Part shown: positions 7,164-15,609 of the stretch, in pieces
Position numbering within the stretch: the first letter of the stretch is position 1
How the letters are laid out: every line of letters begins with the position of its first letter
DNA from: Chthoniobacter flavus
GTDB taxonomy: Bacteria > Verrucomicrobiota > Verrucomicrobiia > Chthoniobacterales > Terrimicrobiaceae
NCBI GenBank assembly: GCA_945860745.1
Contig: CAMASH010000027.1
Coordinates: 1-41,134, forward strand
Direction of reading: 5' to 3'
DNA length: 41,134 nt
Notes under the pieces: model-generated
The model's input: the letters and a program-made list of their open reading frames with translations, nothing else
Database searches by the model: none
Told to the model about the DNA's origin: nothing
Position numbers and translations under genes: made by a program

Positions 7164-7940
7164 TTATTCCGGCTTTTTCTCCGTGTGGTCGGGATGTCCC
7201 CACCAGCTGTTCGGCCGGTTGGCGTCGTAGTGCTGTTCGATCAGGCGCACGGCATCCTCCATCGTGCCATCGGGCGGGGCCCATTTTTTCACATCGGGAA
7301 AATCAATGGCCGCGTTGCGGTTTTTCTCCGGGCTCTGAAATTGGATCGGACACCAGAACGACTCGATGTTCCGCAGCATCTCGCTGCCAAGGCACCAGAG
7401 CCCCGTCATCCAGTCGCAATACCAGCACCAGAGCAGATCGTAGCCGATGAGCCCGCTGTATTTGTGGCGCGAGAGATTGACCCATTCCGCCTGACGGTAG
7501 GTCGGCAGCCGCCCCAGCGCCGCGATGGCCGGATACAGAATCAACTGCGCCGCGCGAATGCCCACAAACGCAAAAATCGCCGGGGTCTGGACCAGCAGGC
7601 AAAGCTGGTTGCGGATGGGCCCCAACACCCGGCCCTGCGCATCCGTCAGCGTGCGGCCCTTCTTTCCACGCAGCACGCGATGAACCAGACAAAACGCATG
7701 AAGGAACAAAATCTGCGCCGCCACCGCCGCAGCCAGTCCCGGCCAACCCCATCGCCAGACTCCCACCGTCCAGGGAATCCAGGTGAACAGACTGATGAAA
7801 AAATCCAGCGCGGGAGCCTGCGCGATTTTGTCCGTCACCGCATAGGCCAGTCGGGTGAAAATTGCCGCGACGGCGAGTCCAAGAAAAATCCAGACAATGG
7901 CAGAGAGAAGATCCATCAACATAAAAATTGGAAACGACAT
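7164..7940 (-). CDS. Membrane protein of unknown function
   Basis: About 258 residues starting MSFPIFMLMDLLSAIVWIFL. A first membrane segment lies near residues 8-30, two more across ISLFTWIPWTVGVWRWGW and GLAAAVAAQILFLHAFCLVH, and another near FAFVGIRAAQLILYPAIAAL. The C-terminal half is soluble and rich in Trp and Cys (DLLWCWYCDWMTGLWC). No family was recognised. The frame extends to 8129 but would then be antisense to hicB, so the ATG at 7940 is preferred. It is divergent from hicBA. Confidence 0.6.
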   Translation of the reverse strand: MSFPIFMLMDLLSAIVWIFLGLAVAAIFTRLAYAVTDKIAQAPALDFFISLFTWIPWTVGVWRWGWPGLAAAVAAQILFLHAFCLVHRVLRGKKGRTLTDAQGRVLGPIRNQLCLLVQTPAIFAFVGIRAAQLILYPAIAALGRLPTYRQAEWVNLSRHKYSGLIGYDLLWCWYCDWMTGLWCLGSEMLRNIESFWCPIQFQSPEKNRNAAIDFPDVKKWAPPDGTMEDAVRLIEQHYDANRPNSWWGHPDHTEKKPE

Positions 7941-7957
7941 CTTCCGGCATGGGCGAT

Positions 7958-7975
7958 TTTTTCCAAAGGGAAAAA
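7958..7975. promoter_or_regulatory. Short palindrome upstream of hicBA, possible operator
   Basis: TTTTTCC - AAAG - GGAAAAA, 7-bp arms, sits 41 bp before the hicB start and 18 bp before the divergent start at 7940. HicB proteins generally autoregulate through promoter palindromes, so this is a candidate site. The arms are low-complexity and the call is weak. Confidence 0.3.
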
Positions 7976-8015
7976 TTTCGCGGACATTCGGTGGAAGGTG
8001 TGCCACGCTTGTTCT

Positions 8016-8207
8016 GTGACAACCCGATTCACCTTCTGGAAGGAAAGCGATGGCAAATATTTGGGCTACCTCAACAGTCATCCCGACCATTGGACCCAGG
8101 GCGATGATCTCGAAGATCTGAAAATCCACCTGCGGGATCTTTTCGAGACGTTCTCCACTGAGGACATTCCGGGAATCAAAAAAGAAGAAGAACTCGAGAT
8201 TGCGTGA
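8016..8207 (+). CDS. hicB: HicB-family antitoxin
   Basis: A 63-residue protein: VTTRFTFWKESDGKYLGYLN is the beta-strand start of the partial RNase H fold of HicB. It is followed by WTQGDDLEDLKIHLRDLFET, the helix in which HicB proteins carry the G-x-(S/T/D)-x-EEA-like turn. The GTG start at 8016 gives a complete short HicB without a C-terminal DNA-binding domain. Its stop overlaps the GTG of hicA by 4 bp (GTGA), the normal coupling in hicBA-order operons. It would neutralise the HicA RNase by direct binding. Confidence 0.85.
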   Translation: MTTRFTFWKESDGKYLGYLNSHPDHWTQGDDLEDLKIHLRDLFETFSTEDIPGIKKEEELEIA

Positions 8208-8389
8208 AGAGGCGGGACCTCATTGCCCGCCTTGAGGCTGGGGGGTGCGAGCTTCTCGGGCACGGGGCGAAGCACGACATCTTCCACAATCCGCGCAACG
8301 GGAAATCCCAGCCTGTTCCCCGGCATCGAGAGATCAACGAGCTTCTGGCCAAAAAGATCCTCAGAGATCTGACCGCACCGGAGGCGTAA
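8204..8389 (+). CDS. hicA: HicA-family mRNA interferase toxin
   Basis: A 61-residue double-stranded RNA-binding-fold toxin. It contains the family core GGCELLGHGAKHDIF, with the catalytic histidine in AKHDIF, then NPRNGKSQPVPRH and the closing helix EINELLAKKILRDL. HicA cleaves mRNA without needing ribosomes and arrests growth until HicB is restored. The GTG start at 8204 overlaps the hicB stop. Length is normal (about 60). The pair is intact, so it is presumably an active addiction or stress module. Confidence 0.88.
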   Translation: MKRRDLIARLEAGGCELLGHGAKHDIFHNPRNGKSQPVPRHREINELLAKKILRDLTAPEA

Positions 8390-8409
8390 AGATATCGGAA
8401 GGCAGCCCG

Positions 8410-10215
8410 TCAGCGCCCGCCGGGCTTCCAGTAGAACATAATGGAAATGCCGGCCACGATGCCGAGAGAGCCGAGCCATTTGAACAACCACCCCGGGTCG
8501 TAGAGCACTTGCAGGGTGGTTTCGTCCAGGTTCTTGGGATTCCATTCCGCCTGGGAGAATTTGTAATTAATCCCGGTCAGGTTGGCCGCGAAGGTGCCGG
8601 GGAAGCTGGCGGGGCGATTCATTTCCGCGACCCCGGTTTTGGTCGCGCCGGTTTTGGCATCCTGAAACTCGACGGTGGCGAGAAAATTGGCCGGGCTGTC
8701 CGTCCCTTCGTCGCGGGGGATTTCAAAATTGAGCAGTCGCAGCGAGAACGGCAGCGGTTTGCTTTCGAGTCCATAGGCGACGCGGACCACATCGCTGCCG
8801 TCGGTGAGCGAGGTGACCTCACCGGACTCGACCCAGCGGTCGGGTCCGCGGGTGCCACCGGGGGTTTCCAACCGGGCACGGAAGCCGGGGATGCCGGGCG
8901 GGGCCGCCTTGGGCAATTTGGGGCCGGGTTTGATTTCGCTGACGAGGACGCCCGCGGGCAGGACCTGCAGGACTTCGGCCTGCCAGTCGGCCCAGCCGAG
9001 GGCGAAGCGGTCGCCGGGTTTGACCGTGCCGGCGGCGGCGACGTGGCCGCCGCGGAGGAGTTGGTAGCCGAGGCCGCCGGGAGCGGGGGCCATTTCGAGC
9101 GAGGGTTTCGTCGGGGCGGTCGCGCTGGTGGGAGTGATGCGGACGAGGGCGGCCGGGTTGTTCGGTTTTTCGGATTTGCTGACGGGCTGGCCGTTTTCCA
9201 TGGCGAAGTCGGGCCAGTATTTCTCCACGATGACGACCGCTCCGGTCTCGGCCACCGGCCGGTTCATGATTTCCGCGCGCAGGTAGGTGGCGCCGACCCC
9301 GGCGGCGTTCTGCATGGTGACCTTTGCACCATCTTCGCTCAGTCGGACGGTGAGGCGGGAGGGAGCTTTGCCCGGTTCGACGACCGGGGCGAATTTGGCA
9401 AAGACCATCTGGGTTTCCTGATCCGCGGGCGGAGCGGCCGCGGGCAGGACCGGACGAAACGCGATGCGGGCCAGGCCGAAGAAATCCTCCCCGGCCGGCT
9501 TGCCCCCGGTGAGAGTGAAAGGCATTTCGACGGTCTGGCCGGCCATTTTGCTGGAGAGTCGCAGAAGAACGGAGGGCGCGGCGTCCGGGGTATCGGAGGC
9601 GACGAAGCGCTGTTCCTTGAGGAGGTTGGCGTTGAACTCGTCGGCCACGATCTGCAATTTTGTGCCGGGGACGGGGAAGGTGCGGGGTTTGGCGGCCGTG
9701 GGCGGGGTGGCCTCGGCATCAAACGCCATGAGGTAAAGGGCGGAATCGGCCGGGCTTTCCACTTGGATCACGCTGCGGCTGGTGGTGACACGCGAGACAG
9801 GCTGGGCGTCCTGGCGGAGAGTGACGTTGCCCTCGAAGCCGGTTTGCATGCCGATCACCGCGCCGACGAGCAAAGTGATGATGCCGTAGTGGGTGACGAC
9901 AAAGCCGATGTGCTTTTTCTGCCAGGGCCAGCGGGTGAGGGTGACGGCGAAAAGATTGAGGCAAAGCGCACCCAGCCAGACAATGAAGAGCGGATGCTTG
10001 TAGATGAGGGCGTGCGCGATCTTGGTGTTGAACCCCGATTCGGCGAAGGTGGCCACCGCACAGGCCAGGGCAATGGTGGCGAGCAGAACGAGGGCGAAAT
10101 TGAGCGAGCCCAGCCGGTGGATCAGCCACCAGACCGGCGATTGTTTCTGCCGCCGGGCGATCATCGCCTTGCGGATCAGGACGGGATTGGCGGATAGAGG
10201 CGCGGCAGCGCTCAT
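8410..10215 (-). CDS. resB: ResB-like cytochrome c biogenesis protein
   Basis: About 601 residues. Membrane segments lie near the N-terminus (LGSLNFALVLLATIALACAV, HPLFIVWLGALCLNLFAVTL, FVVTHYGIITLLVGAVIGMQ), followed by a long periplasmic domain, and a final segment LFKWLGSLGIVAGISIMFYW. This is the ResB/Ccs1 architecture of system II cytochrome c maturation, which with CcsA delivers haem to apocytochromes. The ATG at 10215 (MSAAAPLSANP) is chosen over an upstream ATG at 10278. No ccsA partner is adjacent. The downstream gene is the convergent hicA, 20 bp away. Divergent from the AsmA-like gene. Confidence 0.82.
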   Translation of the reverse strand: MSAAAPLSANPVLIRKAMIARRQKQSPVWWLIHRLGSLNFALVLLATIALACAVATFAESGFNTKIAHALIYKHPLFIVWLGALCLNLFAVTLTRWPWQKKHIGFVVTHYGIITLLVGAVIGMQTGFEGNVTLRQDAQPVSRVTTSRSVIQVESPADSALYLMAFDAEATPPTAAKPRTFPVPGTKLQIVADEFNANLLKEQRFVASDTPDAAPSVLLRLSSKMAGQTVEMPFTLTGGKPAGEDFFGLARIAFRPVLPAAAPPADQETQMVFAKFAPVVEPGKAPSRLTVRLSEDGAKVTMQNAAGVGATYLRAEIMNRPVAETGAVVIVEKYWPDFAMENGQPVSKSEKPNNPAALVRITPTSATAPTKPSLEMAPAPGGLGYQLLRGGHVAAAGTVKPGDRFALGWADWQAEVLQVLPAGVLVSEIKPGPKLPKAAPPGIPGFRARLETPGGTRGPDRWVESGEVTSLTDGSDVVRVAYGLESKPLPFSLRLLNFEIPRDEGTDSPANFLATVEFQDAKTGATKTGVAEMNRPASFPGTFAANLTGINYKFSQAEWNPKNLDETTLQVLYDPGWLFKWLGSLGIVAGISIMFYWKPGGR

Positions 10216-10338
10216 GGGATCAAAAAAACAGCAGGCATTCCGCCATGACAGTATTGCGTCGGCGGATGATTTCAACATCCGGTCGCAGCCGGGTCATTTG
10301 CTATTTGGCAGGAGCGCAGCGTCCGATACCTTTCCCGC

Positions 10339-11709
10339 ATGCGCAAAAAAGGCTCCCGCCTCCCTTGGATCCTCCCCGCCGCGGCCTTGCTGGGCGTGGC
10401 GGCGGGTTTCCTGATCCTCTCGGCCAAAATTCAAGGTTTCCTGCGCAGTGACGCCTTCCGCCAGTTGGTCTCGGACAAAACCGGCGAGGCCTTCCGGTCC
10501 ACCGCGACCTACAGTCCGATGCGCTGGGCCGGTTCGTCGTTGTTTGCCGACTCGCTGCAAGCGGGGGGAAATCCCGGCTCAATCGTGGAAAGCCTCCGGG
10601 CCGACCAGATCCGGGCCGAGGTCAACTGGAGGGCAATTTGGGACGGCGCCTGGCGGGTCGAACGCATCGATGTCGTGAGCTTCCAAGGCGTCTTTCGTCC
10701 CGGATCACCGGATGGTGCCGGGACGGATTCCGGCAGGAAACCGGAGGCGGTCAGCGGACTGGCCGCCTTCCTGCCCCAACGCTTCGAACTCGGCCAGTTG
10801 AACATCGCCCAGGCCCGCGTCGGTTTTCTTACGAAGGACGGCCGGGAGATCGTCGGGGTGCAGAACTCCGCCCTGCTCGTCCGCCCCGAGGGCAAGGGCT
10901 GGGCCGTTGACGGCAACGGCGGCAGCCTGACGCTCCCCTCCCAACCAGCGCTCTCCATCACCAATTTCCGCTCGCGCCTTCAGGGTCCGACATTTTTCCT
11001 CACCGAGTCCAACTTCCGCCTGGGCGACGCGGGAAGAATCACCGCCTCCGGCGAGTTCGCCTCCGCTTCGAAGCTCCGGATCGAATGGACCCAGCTTGCT
11101 GTGGCGACCTTTCTCGACGCCGCCTGGAAGTCGCGCCTGTCGGGGCTTTTCGCCGGAACGGCCGTGGTCGAATGGCCCGAAGCCGGGCTCTCCGCGGGCA
11201 CGGCGACGGGAACCTTCCGCGTCAGCGAAGGCCTGCTGCAAAACCTCGAGGCGCTGGAAAAAATCGCCACCTTCACCGGCGCACCACAATTCCACCGCAT
11301 GCCGCTGCAGGAAATCTCGGGGAATTATCAATGGGCGGGCGGCGCAGTGGTCCTGACCAATCTCGTGGCGGAATCGAAGGGGTTGATGCGGCTGGAAGGC
11401 CATTGCCATATGGCGGCGGATGGCGCGTTGTCCGGAGTCGTGCGCGTAGGCGTGACTCCGCAAACCCTGCAATGGCTGCCGGGCTCGCGCGAGCGCGTCT
11501 TTACCGTCGCGCAAAATGGGTATCTTTGGACCGATGTCCGGGTGGGCGGGACGCTGCTCAACCCCAAGGAAGATCTCACCGCCCGCCTGGTCGCGGCCAT
11601 GAAAAACGCGGTGATCCAAGAGGGGGAAAAAGCCCTGGAGGTTCTGCCCGGCGGCGCGAAGGAAGGTGCCCGGGGCGTGCTCGATTTGCTGAAGCCGCTT
11701 TTGCCGTAG
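10339..11709 (+). CDS. AsmA-like membrane-anchored periplasmic protein
   Basis: 456 residues with one N-terminal anchor (LPWILPAAALLGVAAGFLIL) and a long beta-rich periplasmic region. This region has the repetitive short-strand character of AsmA/TamB-type bridge proteins (GVQNSALLVRPEGKGWAVDG; LTNLVAESKGLMRLEGH; VRVGGTLLNPKEDLTARLVA). The last motif, G-T-x2-x-P-K near the C-terminus, resembles the AsmA C-terminal repeat. AsmA-family proteins take part in phospholipid transport to the outer membrane. The family assignment is from character and not from a decisive motif. ATG at 10339; divergent from resB. Confidence 0.6.
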   Translation: MRKKGSRLPWILPAAALLGVAAGFLILSAKIQGFLRSDAFRQLVSDKTGEAFRSTATYSPMRWAGSSLFADSLQAGGNPGSIVESLRADQIRAEVNWRAIWDGAWRVERIDVVSFQGVFRPGSPDGAGTDSGRKPEAVSGLAAFLPQRFELGQLNIAQARVGFLTKDGREIVGVQNSALLVRPEGKGWAVDGNGGSLTLPSQPALSITNFRSRLQGPTFFLTESNFRLGDAGRITASGEFASASKLRIEWTQLAVATFLDAAWKSRLSGLFAGTAVVEWPEAGLSAGTATGTFRVSEGLLQNLEALEKIATFTGAPQFHRMPLQEISGNYQWAGGAVVLTNLVAESKGLMRLEGHCHMAADGALSGVVRVGVTPQTLQWLPGSRERVFTVAQNGYLWTDVRVGGTLLNPKEDLTARLVAAMKNAVIQEGEKALEVLPGGAKEGARGVLDLLKPLLP

Positions 11710-11871
11710 CGAGGCTTTTCTGGAGTCGCCCCACTTTGCTGGCCTTCGGCCCCCCAGCGGGCTGTGATTGACACAGGCTATCTCCCTTCGGTCGGTTGTT
11801 GGGGCGTTTCCCAGACACGGCAACGGAGTGCCGTGGCGACAAAACAAGGAAGCAAAATGGTGCGGGCCAGT

Positions 11872-11886
11872 TGGCACGCGTTTTGC
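11872..11886 (+). promoter_or_regulatory. Sigma-54 (-24/-12) promoter motif
   Basis: TGGCACGCGTTTTGC matches the consensus TGGCACG-N4-TTGC exactly, with GG and GC separated by ten bases as RpoN requires, and is preceded by T at 11871. A start site would fall near 11897-11899, only about five bases before the ATG of the decayed gene at 11903 and about 320 bases before the small membrane gene at 12217. No enhancer site was identified. Confidence 0.6.
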
Positions 11887-11902
11887 TTAATTATCACTCC
11901 CG

Positions 11903-12127
11903 ATGATCCAGGCAAATTGTCGGGTGCGGCTGACGGCGGAGGAACTTCCACTTTGTCGTCGGGGTCTTGTCGAAGAGCGAGTCGGACCGGGTTTCCCTTG
12001 TGAAACTCCTGACCGACGAAGAAACGCGGGAAAAACCCCTCGACGGGGCAAGGCGGGACGACTCTCCGCGGAGTGCGCGGCGGGCCAGACTCCCTAGGAC
12101 TCTCCCCCGCGGGACGCTTGTGTTTCG
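11903..12127 (+). pseudogene. Frameshifted small protein gene
   Basis: Codons read MIQANCRVRLTAEEL in one frame. They continue from about 11950 in the next frame as FVVGVLSKSESDRVSLVKLL, then TDEETREK, and resume in the third frame with DSLGLSPAGRLCFVEKR up to a stop near 12150. Removing one C at 11948-11949 joins the first two parts into a smooth sequence. A second shift lies near 12040-12060. I believe this resembles a short conserved hypothetical family of Planctomycetes and Verrucomicrobia (NCRxRFTAxDFxFVVxxL...DRVSLVxLLTD...LSPxLYFYVL), but that is from memory. It is either a pseudogene or contains sequencing indels. The rest of 11710-12216 holds no gene I can see. Confidence 0.5.
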
Positions 12128-12216
12128 TAGAGAAAAGGCCCGGGAACTGACGCGCGATCGGGCCGCCCGGTGGAAAAAACGCCATCCTCCGCACCGGGCG
12201 GGGCGTTGAGTTCATC

Positions 12217-12597
12217 ATGCAGATCATTTTTCTCGCGAATGTCCTGGTGGCAGGCACCGTCGGTTTTCTCAGTCTGGGCCTCCCCGAACTGGCCGCCCGG
12301 ACGGTCTTTCAATCGACCGCCGTCTCATCGCCGGCGATGACCATCACCGGCGCGTTCTGGATCTCGATCGCGGTTCTTTCGGCCCCGGGGTTCTTTTTCC
12401 CCGCGCAGTTTTCCGCCGTTCTCCTGGTGCAGTTGCTTTACAAAGGCTTGTGGCTCACCCTCGTGGCGGCGCCTGCAATCCTCAGGGGCGAGGCCCGCCT
12501 TTTGCCTGGAGGCATCACCTTCTTCTTTCTCGTTTGGGTCGTGGTGATCCCCTTTGTTTACCCCTGGCGGCTGCTTTTTGGCGCGACCAAAGGCTGA
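12217..12597 (+). CDS. Small four-helix membrane protein
   Basis: 126 residues with four hydrophobic segments (IIFLANVLVAGTVGFLSLGL; ITGAFWISIAVLSAPGFFF; FSAVLLVQLLYKGLWLTLVA; ITFFFLVWVVVIPFVYPWRL). The pattern resembles DoxX-like or other small four-helix proteins of unknown function, but no diagnostic motif is seen. The ATG at 12217 is preceded by GGGGCG and lies about 320 bp after the sigma-54 motif, which might drive it. It ends 5 bp from the convergent purM stop. Confidence 0.65.
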   Translation: MQIIFLANVLVAGTVGFLSLGLPELAARTVFQSTAVSSPAMTITGAFWISIAVLSAPGFFFPAQFSAVLLVQLLYKGLWLTLVAAPAILRGEARLLPGGITFFFLVWVVVIPFVYPWRLLFGATKG

Positions 12598-12602
12598 CCG
12601 GG

Positions 12603-13625
12603 TCAGACCAAAACAACGCTTTGCGAGCCCTCGACGATTTCGCCGATGGGTCTGCCCTTGGTCAGCTTTTGGGCTTCGGCGGCGCGCTTCTTCGGGACGA
12701 TGAGCACCATGCCGATACCCATGTTGAAGACCTGATACATCTCGACCGGATCGAGGCATTCGCCGGATTCGATCAGGCGGAAAAGGGGCGGAACCGTCCA
12801 GGCGTTGCGGCGGATGGTGGCCTGGCAGCCTTTGGGCAACACGCGGGGCAGGTTGTCGAGCAGACCGCCGCCGGTGATGTGGGCGGCGGCATGGAGCAGT
12901 CCCGCGGGCAGCGAGGCCATGAGGGGCTGGTAGTTTTTGTGCACACGCAGGAGTTCCTCGCCGAGAGGCAGGCGGAGCTCGGGCAGGCGGGAGGTGACTT
13001 TAAGGCCGAGCGTGCCGAAGAGAACTTTGCGGGCGAGGGAATAGCCGTTGGTGTGGAGTCCGTTCGAGGGCAGGCCGATGAGAACATCACCGGGTCTCAC
13101 GAGGGAGCCGTCGAGCATCTTGGGACGGTCGACCACCCCGACGATGGTGCCGGCCACATCGTATTCGCCTTGATGATACATGCCGGGCATCTGGGCCGTT
13201 TCGCCACCGATCAGAGCGCAGCCACCGGCCCTGCAGGCTTTGGCGAAACCGGTCAGGAGCTGGGTGAAAACCTCGGGCTCCAATTTGCCGGCGGCGACGT
13301 AGTCGAGGAAGAAGAGAGGTTTCGCGCCCAGGACGGCGATGTCGTCGATACAGTGATTGACGAGATCCTGACCGACCGTGTCGTGACGGTTGGTGGCGAA
13401 GGCGATCTTCAATTTCGTGCCGACCCCATCCACGCTGGAGACCAGCACGGGATCCTTCATGCCCTTGAAATCGGCGCGAAAGAGGCCGCCGAAACCGCCG
13501 ATCTTGCCCAGGACTTCGGGGCCATGGGTGGAGCGGACGACGGACTGGATGCCGCGCTTGACCGTATTGCCGAGGTCCACATCCACACCGGCCTGGGCGT
13601 AGGCTTTGACTTTCACATTCTTCAT
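12603..13625 (-). CDS. purM: Phosphoribosylformylglycinamidine cyclo-ligase (AIR synthetase)
   Basis: 340 residues, the standard PurM length. It catalyses ATP-dependent closure of FGAM to aminoimidazole ribonucleotide, step five of purine synthesis. Diagnostic blocks are YAQAGVDVDLGN at the N-terminus, SSVDGVGTKLKIA, NHCIDDIAVLGAKPLFFLDY, ALIGGETAQMPGMY, GLHTNGYSLAR and ITGGGLLDNLPRVLPKG. The ATG at 13625 overlaps the purF stop by 4 bp, so the two are translationally coupled. Confidence 0.96.
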   Translation of the reverse strand: MKNVKVKAYAQAGVDVDLGNTVKRGIQSVVRSTHGPEVLGKIGGFGGLFRADFKGMKDPVLVSSVDGVGTKLKIAFATNRHDTVGQDLVNHCIDDIAVLGAKPLFFLDYVAAGKLEPEVFTQLLTGFAKACRAGGCALIGGETAQMPGMYHQGEYDVAGTIVGVVDRPKMLDGSLVRPGDVLIGLPSNGLHTNGYSLARKVLFGTLGLKVTSRLPELRLPLGEELLRVHKNYQPLMASLPAGLLHAAAHITGGGLLDNLPRVLPKGCQATIRRNAWTVPPLFRLIESGECLDPVEMYQVFNMGIGMVLIVPKKRAAEAQKLTKGRPIGEIVEGSQSVVLV

Positions 13626-15058
13626 AACAAACGGGGTTCTTCCTTATCGAGGAGGCGGGCGCGGCCGGCGCGTTTTTCCATGACGTATTTGTCGAATTTT
13701 TCGTCGTAGGGCACGGGATAGTCGCCGGTGAAGCAGGCGGTGCAAAAATCTTTCTCCGGCCGTCCGGTGGCGCGGATCATGCCGGCGGGATCGAGGTAGC
13801 CGATGGAGTCCGCGCCGAGGTATTTGCGGATCTCATCGAGCGTGCATTGGTTGGCCAGAAGTTTCTCGGGGTCGGGAAAATCGATGCCGTAGTAGCAGGC
13901 GTGCTTGTGGGGCGGACAACTGATGCGCATGTGGACCTCGGCCGCGCCGGCTTCGCGCAGATTGACCACCCGCGAGCGGGCGGTGGTGCCGCGCACAATG
14001 GAGTCGTCCACCACCACGACGCGCTTGTCCTTCACGGCCTCGCCGATGAGATTGAGTTTCACCCGGACATTGAAGTCGCGAATGTGCTGGCTGGGCTGGA
14101 TGAAGGTGCGGCCGATGTAGTGGTTGCGCACGAAAGCGGGGTAGTAGGGAATGCCGAGTTCCTCGGAGAACCCCAGGGAGGCGTAGATGCCGGAGTCGGG
14201 CACAGGCACGACGAGGTCGGCCTCGACCGGATGCTGGCGGGCCAGCGCGCGGCCCATCTCGACCCGGACCTTGCTCACGTTGATGCCGCCGATGGTGCTG
14301 TCGGGGCGGGCGAAATAGACGTATTCGAAAATACAAAACGCGCTGCGGGCCGTGCGGAAGGGAAACTCGGAGCGGATGCCGGCGTTGTCGATGATGACCA
14401 CTTCGCCGGGTTCGACCTCGCGGATGAATTGGGCCTGGATGAGGTCGAAGGCGCAGCTCTCGGACGAGAGCATGTAAGCGCCGTCTTTTTTGCCGATACA
14501 GAGCGGGCGGAAGCCGTGGGGGTCACGGAAACCGATGATCTCGCGTTCGCCCATGAGCACGACGGAAAACGCCCCCTCGATGCGTCGCAGGGCGGAGAGC
14601 ACGCCGCCGTTGCCGTAGGGCTGGGCCAGCAGGTGGAGGATGATTTCGCTATCGACCGTGGTCTGAAAAATCGAGCCCTTGGCCTCGAGTTCCTCGCGGA
14701 GCTGGGCGGCATTGACGAGGTTGCCATTGTGGCCGATGGCGAGCTGGCCGCGGGCGGTGCTGACCACAAACGGCTGGGCGTTTTTGACGTTGCTGGAACC
14801 GGTGGTCGAATAGCGCACGTGGCCGATGGCGCGCGTGCCGGTGAGACGTTCCAGATCGCCGGGGCTGAAAACCTGGGCGACGAGGCCCATGCTTTTGTGC
14901 ATGGCGAAGGGACTGTCGGAACCCTTGGACGAGACGATGCCGGCGCTTTCCTGTCCGCGATGCTGGAGCGCGAAAAGGCCGTAATACGCAATCATGGCGG
15001 CATCGGGATGACCGAAGACGGCAAAGACGCCGCACTCATGCGTGGGTTTAGTTTTCAA
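13622..15058 (-). CDS. purF: Amidophosphoribosyltransferase, iron-sulfur type
   Basis: About 478 residues. It makes phosphoribosylamine from PRPP and glutamine, the first step of purine synthesis. The N-terminal glutaminase nucleophile is the Cys of THECGVFAVFGH. The PRPP-binding signature is RVVVVDDSIVRGTT. Cysteines in FCIFEYVYF, ACYYGID and DFCTACFTG match the positions of the 4Fe-4S ligands of B. subtilis PurF. No ATG fits. The TTG at 15056-15058 gives an eight-residue leader (MKTKPTHE) before the Cys, like the processed propeptide of the B. subtilis enzyme. It lies 47 bp after a secreted-protein gene and overlaps purM. Confidence 0.95.
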   Translation of the reverse strand: MKTKPTHECGVFAVFGHPDAAMIAYYGLFALQHRGQESAGIVSSKGSDSPFAMHKSMGLVAQVFSPGDLERLTGTRAIGHVRYSTTGSSNVKNAQPFVVSTARGQLAIGHNGNLVNAAQLREELEAKGSIFQTTVDSEIILHLLAQPYGNGGVLSALRRIEGAFSVVLMGEREIIGFRDPHGFRPLCIGKKDGAYMLSSESCAFDLIQAQFIREVEPGEVVIIDNAGIRSEFPFRTARSAFCIFEYVYFARPDSTIGGINVSKVRVEMGRALARQHPVEADLVVPVPDSGIYASLGFSEELGIPYYPAFVRNHYIGRTFIQPSQHIRDFNVRVKLNLIGEAVKDKRVVVVDDSIVRGTTARSRVVNLREAGAAEVHMRISCPPHKHACYYGIDFPDPEKLLANQCTLDEIRKYLGADSIGYLDPAGMIRATGRPEKDFCTACFTGDYPVPYDEKFDKYVMEKRAGRARLLDKEEPRLL

Positions 15059-15105
15059 TTCGCGCGGCAAAAGAGGCGGCAAAATGCAGCTTTCGCGCGT
15101 GGGTT

Positions 15106-15609
15106 TCAAGGTTTGAATACGCCGGGTTTTCCGTCGAGCCAGGCGTCTTGCACGCTTTCGAAGAGTTTTTGCAGGGATGCCTTGGTGGACATACGGTATT
15201 CCACCGTGCGGGCATGGGTCGTGGCGGGATAATTTTTCACGACTTTGGACCACACCTCGTCGGCCCCGCCCCGCGAGACGGCGTCCTGGGCTTTTTCCTT
15301 GATGAGTTCGATGGCGCTTTGTCCGATGCCGTTGGGCGTTTGAGGCGTGTTGGGTTCGATAAAATAAAATCGCACCAATTCGTTGCCGATGGTGTCAATG
15401 TTCACCTCGGACACCCGGGCGGCGCCATCCACGATGTAGGAATGGATGCTGACCGCGGTGATGGCGGAGAGTCGGACGATATACTTTCCTCCCGGCAGGT
15501 CGGCCTGCCAGATGCCGCGTTTGATCTGCCCCGGAGTGGGGGAAGGTTCCTGGGCCATCACACCGGGGAGTGAGGCCCCAAGGAAAAGAATGAGCAGGAG
15601 TTTTTTCAT
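15106..15609 (-). CDS. Secreted protein of unknown function upstream of purF
   Basis: 167 residues with a signal peptide MKKLLLILFLGASLPGVMAQ, cleavage after VMA. The mature part contains GKYIVRLSAITAVSIHSYIV and RFYFIEPNTPQTPNGIGQSA, suggesting a small beta-rich domain, then helices. No family was recognised. The start at 15609 overlaps the stop of a disrupted upstream frame (ATGA), and purF begins 47 bp downstream, so it appears to be part of the pur operon, perhaps only by transcriptional convenience. Confidence 0.72.
   Translation of the reverse strand: MKKLLLILFLGASLPGVMAQEPSPTPGQIKRGIWQADLPGGKYIVRLSAITAVSIHSYIVDGAARVSEVNIDTIGNELVRFYFIEPNTPQTPNGIGQSAIELIKEKAQDAVSRGGADEVWSKVVKNYPATTHARTVEYRMSTKASLQKLFESVQDAWLDGKPGVFKP

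Noticed and set aside
9374-9384. GGTTCGA tRNA T-loop-like string
   Set aside because: It lies inside the resB-like gene with no acceptor stem or anticodon arm around it.
8245-10197. 650-codon open frame opposite the resB-like gene
   Set aside because: It is a GC-driven shadow. The opposite strand has membrane segments and ResB character, while this frame reads as Gly/Asp/Ala-rich low-complexity sequence without motifs.
11898-12180. Structured RNA (RNase P or similar) after the sigma-54 motif, suggested by GGAGGAACTTCC
   Set aside because: The conserved RNase P, SRP and tmRNA cores are absent, and the region reads better as a frameshifted protein gene.
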